From a virus: 28,401 bases of DNA. The DNA is taken from positions 1 to 28,401 of the IMG/VR virus record IMGVR_UViG_3300032182_000525. The stretch is one strand, 5' to 3'. Positions 8,414 through 16,300 of this stretch are shown here, in pieces. Below the pieces are notes generated by a model. It saw only the letters and a list, made by a program, of their open reading frames with translations, had not been told where the DNA came from and searched no databases. Position numbers and translations under genes: made by a program. The stretch's first letter is position 1. The number at the start of each line of letters is the position of its first letter.

Positions 8414-10228
8414 ATGGCTGCTATTATCTCTGATAAGTTTAGAATTTTTAATGCTAAGCAATTCCTAGAATCGCTTTCTGAGGGTGCTAATGATACTAGC
8501 GCCGATCGTACAAGAATGTACTTCTTCGTAGGAAGACCCCAAGCATGGGCAGGTTACATCGAAACTTACTCCATTGTTGGCGGAAGTTTCACCGTTGGTA
8601 ACGAGGTCTATGTCGGATCTTCTTACGCTAACGCAACGTTTAGAGCAACGATTGCCGCAGTTTACAGCAATGCAATCCTCGTAACTGGAGTCTTTGGATC
8701 ACAAGGTGTTAACTCAACTCCTGGTGCAATTGGCGCAAGTCTCGTCGAGTGGGACGGCGCTGCTGCAACTGGCGTAACTGCAAGTGCTGGTGTATATCGT
8801 TACGGAACAGAGAACGAACCACCCCTACCTCTAGATAACCAAACAGAGAAGTTTGATGTTTTCGACGACATCATTGCAGCAAAGAGAATCACTGACGAAT
8901 TTGCCCGTGGTGTTATTCGTCGTTATAACTGGGATTTGGTTGCTAACCCAATCTTTGACATGTGGAAACCAGATTATTCATCAACCCCAGCGGGTGGTGG
9001 ACAAGTTGGTAAAGCAGCATCTACTGGTGCAACTGCAATTGGTGATGCTAAGTTCTATGTCATGAACAGCAACTATGAAGTATTCAAGTGCCTTTACAAC
9101 GGTCAGAATCCATCAAACCCAGGTGGTCAGAACGCAACTCAAGAACCACTAACAACTTCTGGTAACTACAGCAACGGAATCTTTACTGAGTCTGCTGGTG
9201 CTGGATATGTTTGGAAGTACATGTACACACTCCCAACTGATGATGTACTACGCTTCCTATCTTCTGACTTCTTGCCTGTAGTTCTTCCAACTGAAGCATC
9301 TAGAATTGCAACTGCAGCTGCTGCAGTAGATGGAGAAATTGACGTTGTACTAAGAATTGATGACGGCGCAGGTCTTCCTGCTGCTACAACTCTCTACAGT
9401 GCTATTCGTGGTGACGGATCTGGTGGTGTTGTTCAGGTTACTACAACTGCTGGCGGTGCTATTGATACCCTCACCGTTGTTGCAAAAGGATCTGGATACA
9501 CTTATGCAAGTGTTGATCTTTCTGACGGCAATTGCTTCGGTCAACCAAACCTAACTAGCCCAGTTTCAACCACTGGTCAGCGTTCACATCTAGAAGTTGT
9601 ACTACCTCCTAGAGGTGGTCATGGTTCTGATATGGAACTAGAACTCAATGCTAAGCGTGTTATGACTAACATTCGCTTAACTTATGCAGAAGGTTCTGGT
9701 GACTTCCCCGTAGACAACGACTTCCGTAGAATCGGTATTATCAAAGATCCCCTTGATGCTGCAACAACAGCTTTTGCGACATCAAGCACACTTTCAGGTC
9801 TATTCTCAGTTAAGATTACTGGAACTGGCGGTACTGACTACATTGCGGATGAAGTAATCACTCAAACTGTAAATGGTGGTGCTAACACTGCATATGGAAC
9901 TGTAGTTTCTTGGGTTCTTGACAGCGGTTCAACAACCGATGGTATCCTCAAGTATTATCAGTCACCTTCTCAGCACATTGATTCTGATGGTAAGGTTTAT
10001 GCTTTTGAGGCAAATGGTGCTCAAGCAGTCACAGGCGCTGACTCACAAGCAGCAGGATCTCCAGACACAACCAACAACGCAGTTGTTGAAGGTGTACAAC
10101 TAACTAACGGTCTTGCTTCTCCTGAAATTGATAACAACTCAGGAGATATCATTTACGTTGAGAACAGAAGACTAATCACTCGTGCTCCTGACCAAATTGA
10201 AGACATTAAACTTGTTATCGAATTCTGA
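8414..10228 (+). CDS. 8: Baseplate wedge subunit, T4 gp8 homologue, enlarged
   Basis: Encodes 604 residues. The N-terminus (ISDKFRIFNAKQFLESL, then MYFFVGRPQAW) matches the T4 gp8 plan of a short helix followed by an FGRxxPW strand; the middle has FDVFDDIIAAKRI, VIRRYNWD, VFKCLYNG and GYVWKYMYTLP (about 264-274, T4: GYVWEYLFEIP). The end, SGDIIYVENRRLITRAPDQ, then IEDIKLVIEF, is the T4 gp8 ending (SGEMIYMENRPPIIMAMDQ). In T4, gp8 is a dimer in each baseplate wedge, joining gp7, gp10 and gp6. T4 gp8 has 334 residues; the extra 270 lie mainly in three blocks, about 42-115, 305-385 and 455-565, the second containing a GSGY beta repeat (KGSGYTYASVDL). The start at 8414 fits the homologous N-terminus; its ribosome binding site is weak (GGA at 8400-8402). 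The gene stands alone between a late promoter and a terminator. Some lines look more GC-rich than neighbours (31 of 60 bases at 8761-8820). Confidence 0.9.
   Translation: MAAIISDKFRIFNAKQFLESLSEGANDTSADRTRMYFFVGRPQAWAGYIETYSIVGGSFTVGNEVYVGSSYANATFRATIAAVYSNAILVTGVFGSQGVNSTPGAIGASLVEWDGAAATGVTASAGVYRYGTENEPPLPLDNQTEKFDVFDDIIAAKRITDEFARGVIRRYNWDLVANPIFDMWKPDYSSTPAGGGQVGKAASTGATAIGDAKFYVMNSNYEVFKCLYNGQNPSNPGGQNATQEPLTTSGNYSNGIFTESAGAGYVWKYMYTLPTDDVLRFLSSDFLPVVLPTEASRIATAAAAVDGEIDVVLRIDDGAGLPAATTLYSAIRGDGSGGVVQVTTTAGGAIDTLTVVAKGSGYTYASVDLSDGNCFGQPNLTSPVSTTGQRSHLEVVLPPRGGHGSDMELELNAKRVMTNIRLTYAEGSGDFPVDNDFRRIGIIKDPLDAATTAFATSSTLSGLFSVKITGTGGTDYIADEVITQTVNGGANTAYGTVVSWVLDSGSTTDGILKYYQSPSQHIDSDGKVYAFEANGAQAVTGADSQAAGSPDTTNNAVVEGVQLTNGLASPEIDNNSGDIIYVENRRLITRAPDQIEDIKLVIEF
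9409..9528 (+). repeat. GSGY-type beta repeat inserted in gp8
   Basis: Encodes GDGSGGVVQVTTTAGGAIDT followed by LTVVAKGSGYTYASVDLSD, about residues 332-372 of the gp8 homologue. T4 gp8 has nothing comparable between its GYVWEYLFEIP region and its C-terminal half, so this is an inserted module of the same family as the repeats in the neighbouring giant proteins. Confidence 0.75.
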
Positions 10229-10248
10229 TCAAAATTAGATAATTTAAG

Positions 10249-10276
10249 TCCCCCGAGCAATCGGGGGATTTTTTTT
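10249..10276 (+). terminator. Strong intrinsic terminator after gene 8
   Basis: TCCCCCGA (10249-10256) pairs perfectly with TCGGGGGA (10261-10268) around a GCAA tetraloop of the stable GNRA type, and eight T residues follow (10269-10276). It begins 20 bp after the gene 8 stop codon. An eight-pair, mostly G-C stem directly joined to a T run is a textbook factor-independent terminator, and it is the only one I see in the window. Confidence 0.93.
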
Positions 10277-10281
10277 ATCTC

Positions 10282-10289
10282 TATAAATA
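10282..10289 (+). promoter_or_regulatory. T4-type late promoter for the 10324-23708 unit
   Basis: A perfect TATAAATA (preceded by C and followed by C) lies 5 bp after the T run of the terminator and 34 bp before the ATG at 10324. It resets transcription immediately after the gene 8 unit and probably drives the four genes that follow, since no other promoter or terminator motif is visible up to 23708. Confidence 0.8.
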
Positions 10290-10312
10290 CTAGGGACTAG
10301 ATACTAGTATTT

Positions 10313-10319
10313 GGCGGAG
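10313..10319 (+). promoter_or_regulatory. Ribosome binding site of the DUF4815-type gene
   Basis: GGCGGAG ends 4 bp before the ATG at 10324 and is the clearest Shine-Dalgarno-like sequence in the window. It supports that start. The same seven bases occur in the leader of the right-edge gene (23735-23741). Confidence 0.7.
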
Positions 10320-10323
10320 TAAG

Positions 10324-13300
10324 ATGCCTCAGAAGACGAACCTTAATGTAAATCCTTATTTCGAGGACTTTGACGCGAACAAGAATTTTTATAAAGTTCT
10401 TTTCCGTCCTGGATACTCCATTCAAGGAAGAGAGCTAACGCAACTTCAATCAATTCTTCAGAACCAAATTGAAAGTTTTGGTAAGTATTCTTTCAAGCAA
10501 GGTGAACTTGTAATTCCTGGTGAAGTAGGACTCAATAACAAATTAGATTTTGTTAAGTTATCTTCTGTCTCAGAAGTTGCAGTAAACGATGGTGCTGGAA
10601 ATATCGTATACAAAAAGTATGATATTTCAGCATTGGTTGGGCAACAAATTCGTGGTTTAACTTCTGGCGTCATTGGTAATGTAGTTTCTAGTAAGGGTGC
10701 TACCGAAACAAATTCGGATACTCTGTTTGTTGTATACACAACCAGTGGTAATGCCAATAACGAGACTACCTTTAGACAAGGTGAGACTCTAGAAGTTATT
10801 AATGGCATCAACACTCCATTAATGGTTGTTGGAACAGACGGATCTGTTCTTCCAACTGCATTGACTGTTGTAGATCCAGATACACAAGCAGAATCTTCTG
10901 TAGTCAGTCCAGCAATGGGTTTTGCTTCAGCGGTAAAGGTTGAAGAGGGTATCTATTTTGTCAATGGTTATTTTGTTCGCAATGACGAGCAACTACTAGT
11001 AATCGATCCATACTATAATGCACCCAGTGCAAAAATTGGATTCCTGGTAGAGGAAGACATTGTAACTCCAGAAGAAGATGCATCGCTCTACGATAATGCA
11101 ATTGGGTCTTCAAACTTCTCTGCTCCTGGAGCACACAGATTAAAAATTTCTCTATCACTCAAGCAGTATTCTTTAGATACTCAAACTGATAAGAACTTTA
11201 TTCAATTACTACGTGTTAGAAGAGGAGTAATTGAGAAGAAAGTAGTACAAGCAGACTATTCACTTTTAGAGCAAACACTTGCTAGAAGAACTTATGATGA
11301 GTCTGGCGATTATGTTGTTGATAACTTTTCTGTAGATGTAAGAGAATACGCACAGAAGGAAGGAAACAACGGTGTTTATGCCGCTGACAGTGAAGGAAAT
11401 TATAACGGACTTTCTGAGCAAGATGCATCAGAAAAGATGCTTGCTAATGTTGGACCTGGAAAGGCATACATTAGAGGATATGAAATTGTAAACAAAGAAA
11501 CTAAAGAACTAGAAGTAAGCAAGGCAAGAGAAACTCTAGATAGTGACAATGTTACAATTAAAACCAGAGGTCTTCCATCTTATTCTGTAAAGAACGTATC
11601 TGGTTCTATTCCTCTAAATGCTGAAGGATCTGATCTTACTGCATATCCAGACGTAGAATTGTACAACGTATACAATGATGCTGTTGTAGGAAGAGCGATT
11701 GATTTTACATCAACGCAAAGATCTACAGAAGATGCTGATGGCAGAATCAATACTATTAATCGCAGAGGATCTCTCTTCACTGATTCTGATGGTATTAAAA
11801 CCGTAACCGTAGAAGTTAGCCAACAGAATTTAGTTCTTAAAGCAAACCCAACAAATAATGCAAGTCCAACACTAGTCTTCAGTGACATCTGTGATTCTAA
11901 TGGTGAATTACACGCTGTTTCGACTAGAGCATCTGGTTTACCAGAAGCATATAACTCATTTAAGGTAGTTGGTTTTAGTATTGTAAAGAGAGCAGATGCT
12001 AGCCCTGGTGATCCCAACAAAAACTTTGCTGAAATTACACTTCTTGGTAACAAAGCAGAACTATCTGCTCTGCTAGAATATGACCCCGAAGATGATGGAT
12101 CAAGAAGATTCTTGTTCTTGGGTACAACAACTGGCGCTGGTCAAGGTCCAATTGCAACTTTTACAAAGACTAACGGAACAATTCTTGCGGGTCAATCTTC
12201 ACAAACTTATAGTGATGTAACTGGTGTTGCATCTGCTAATGGTGTTAATGCAAAGTTTAACGTTGAAAGAGATGGAACTGGCGCAATCTCATCAGTAACA
12301 ATTGCTGATGCTGGATCTGGATATACTCCAACAGAAACAATTACTATTCTTGGAAGTTCTATTGGTGGTGCAGATACAACTGATGACATTGTTATCACAG
12401 TTGCTAGTATTGTACCCGTAGAAAAGTTAGGATACATTGTTGACTACAGTGAAGTTGTAACACCACTTATTGGTACAACAAAACCAAGTAACTTTACACT
12501 AAAAGAAAAAGGATTTGGTTTCAACTCAGATACCGATGTAGTTGTATCTAAAGGCACTTTGTCTGATGGAAGCAAAGCATACAATAGTATTTTTGGATTA
12601 TCGTACTTTGGTCCTCAATTCTTTACTAAGATTATTCTAGAGAGTCAACCAGAAAATGGGTTTGGTCCTGGTGATTATATTATTGGTGCAACTAGCGGAG
12701 CATATGGTATTGTAGAGGGAACAACACAGTCTGCATTTAGTAGTTCTGGAATTCTAATGATTCGTAAACTCTCTGGTGAGTTTAAATCAGGAGAAGTTCT
12801 AAAAGATGAGAACGATAACTCTGCAAAAATCGCAACAGAAAATACGATCTCTCATTTCGTAACCAAGTACAGATCAACGGGTGGATATACTGCTAGCAGT
12901 GGTCCATCAAATTCTGTTGTTACTATTAGCATTAACGGTCAATTATTTGATACCTCAAAAGTCACTGTATCTACAAATGCTGCTGGTGAGGTAATGTATG
13001 TTGATATTCGTGACAGAGCTTCGTTTACTCAAACATATTCTCAACCACCTGTTATTACAGTAACTACTGGTCTTAGCAATATTTCACTTGCTGCAAGAGT
13101 TGATGCTATCTTGTATAGAAATACAGTTGTCAATTACAATCCTCAAGACGTTAAGTCTTTTGGTGCCGCATTTGGATCTCTTGGTGCAAACAAGTTTACT
13201 GCTGACATTGAAGATGAAAAGACAGAATATGTAAATCTTGTATCCATCACGGAATTTACTTTCTCAGGTAAAAAAGGATTTAAGTTCCTTGAGTGTAATG

Positions 13301-16300
13301 GATTTGGTGGAGATGCTACACAATTCGTCAAGCAAGGTGATTATGTCCAATATACTGGAACAGATGGTCTTTCTGTAAAAGGAATGGTTCAATATGCAAC
13401 TGAACCAGAAGGAACAATCAAGTCAAGAATCTATCTTGATAAGTGTTTACCAGAAGAAGTAGTAAATGGAAACATCGTCAAGATTGTTCCCAAGATTGAT
13501 AACTTCGCACAAGGAACTTTAATTTATCCAACAGGTAGTGGTCAAGTTTCTTCTATCTCTAGAGGATCTGAAGACTCTAAGATCAAATACTACTATAGAA
13601 GAGATTTTGTTACCACGTCTACTACCAGTGGTAACTTCATTACGTTTACCGCTCAGTTGCCATTTGGAACACAAAGGTTTGTTACTTTTGATGAGTCAAA
13701 CTTTATCATGAGTGTTCTTGATCCAGGTGATTCTACTAACGTAAAAACTGGTGACATTATTTACTTAACCAGTGATAATATTGCCACATCAAACACTACT
13801 GATCAAGCAAGTGGATTAAATGCTGGTTCTGTTATCATTACATTGCCAACTAGTGTATTCAACGCTACAACTAATTTCCCCAAATTAAAACTATCTGCTA
13901 CTTTAGAATTAAGTAAAGCACGTCCTAGAATTAAGACTGCTGTAAAGAATAAGAGAATTCTTATCAAGTCTGTTGGTGATAGAGTAATCCCAATCAGAGG
14001 AGAAAACTTTGATGATGAATCCACTACCATTTCCTCTTACTCTGATGCTTTCCGTGTCAGATATGTCTATGAAGGAACATCAGTTGCTGCACCAGATGTA
14101 GATACTGCTGGTAATCTAGTTGGTAATGGAACTGATATCAGTGATAGATTTACATTTGATGATGGACAAAGAGATACTTATTATGATGTATCCAGACTTG
14201 TTCTAAAACCAGGATACCCTGCTCCAACTGGTCAGATTGTTATTGCTTTTGATTACTTCGAGCACTCCCAAGGAGATTTCTGCACAGTTGATAGTTACTC
14301 CCACGAAGCTGGTGTAACTCTAGAAGAAATCCCATCATTTAACTCATCTGTCCATGGTATTGTTTCACTCAAGAACGTTCTTGACTTTAGACCAAAAGTA
14401 GACTCTTCTGCATATGTTTCTGGATTTGCAAACGTTTCTTCGAGACAAGAACCAACAACAACATTCACTGGAGAAGGTGGTGTTGTTTCTGTAACTCCTG
14501 CTCCTGATACTAACCTCGAATATACATTCAGCTTTAGTCAATCAGAATTCCTTAATAGAATCGATGGCATCTTCCTTAACAAGAAAGGACAATTCGTACT
14601 TAAGGAAGGCAACTCTTCACAGAATCCAACACGTCCAGAACCACTGGATGACGCAATCGCTCTATACTATCTCTATATCCCAGCATTTACTACAACCAGT
14701 AAGGATGTAAGAATTACTCCTGTTGATAATCGTAGATATACGATGAAGGATATTGGTAAACTTGAGAAGCGTATTGAGCGTCTTGAGTATTACACTACCC
14801 TTAGCATTCTTGAGCAGCAAGCACTAGGAATGCAGATTCGTGATGACATTGGTTTTGACAGATTTAAGACTGGATTTATCGTTGATAATTTTGAGACTCA
14901 TAAGATTGGTGACATTTCTTCCGCAGACTATCTCTGTGCTATCGATACCCAACAATCTGTACTCAGATCTCAAAGCAATGAAGAATCATTTGGATTGAGA
15001 GAAGTAAACAGTAGAGATGACCAGAGAGTTATTGATGGATACCAGAAGACTGGTGATATTGTTACTCTGCCATACACAACACTTCCTCTTCTAGGAAATG
15101 ACTTTGCTACAAAGACAATCAATCCAAATCCATTTGTAGCACTTCAATACGTTGGAGAAGGTCAGCTATCTCCAAGAATCGATCCTTGGTATGACAAGAC
15201 GGTTGAACCTCTCATCGTAGATAACAATACACAACTATATTCTATTTTCATCGCTAAAAATGAAATTAGAGATTCATTCTCAAGTCTATTCAACTCGTTT
15301 GTAATTAACTGGGTTGGATCTAAGGATGTATCTGGTGAGATTACTTCTTTCGGAAGCATCAACTCAGACTCTGCTGGATCAAAAGTTCAGCAAGCATCTG
15401 TTGCTAGTTCTTCTAATGTAAGTCCTCAGAATAATGAGATTGGCAAGGGTCTATCAACCGACTCCTCTGATAAGGGAACAGTAGCTACTTCACTGAGATT
15501 CTTTGCAAGAAGTATTGCAGTTAAGTATGTCCTAAGAAGACTCAAGCCTTCTACAAAACTATATCCTTTCTTAGAAGGAAAGGATATTTCTAGATGGATC
15601 AATCCAGATAACAAGTTTACTGGAATTGCTGGAAGTTCTCTTCAGGGATTCAACGGTCCAATTATCACAGACGAAAACGGTAATGCTAGTGGACTAATTC
15701 TCATCCCTGGTGGATATGCACCACTTCAAAATGCTACCTGGACAGGCAATCCAAATACTATTCAGTATGATACAACTTCTGAGCAAGTAAGAGTAACGAC
15801 TGGAACTAAAACTTTCAGGTTCACCTCTAGTGCTTCTAATGCTGCTAAGGAAGAAGTTGATACTTATGCAGAAATCAAATACTATGCTATCGGAAGACTC
15901 CCCGAAAACCCAGCAACAATTAACTCAACTTCACCAGCAATCTTCAAGGCAAATGAAGGTGTCCAGATTATCGATAGTGTAACTGATGTTGAAGCAAGAC
16001 CAAATCCACTTGCACAAACATTCAAGATTGAAAACTTTGAAGGTGGTTGCTTTGCTACCAGTGTTGACCTCTACTTTAACAAGAAGTCAACTAATATTCC
16101 AATCAGAGTTTATCTAACAAATACAGAGAGTGATAAACCAGGAAAATACATTGTTCCTGGAACAGAAGTATCACTTGTTCCAAATACGAGAATTCGTGTA
16201 TTCACTAGCGGAACTTTAACAGTCACGATTGGTGAAACTATTACTGGTGCTAGATCAAACTGCAGCGGTCCACTTGCCAAAGTCCTTGACAGAAATAACA

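Noticed and set aside
11580-12053. 157-residue - strand reading frame
   Set aside because: Antisense to a well-supported DUF4815-type gene; no promoter or leader on the - strand, and the composition is that of a complement shadow. The same holds for the other - strand frames, including 24056-24547 and 21160-21585.
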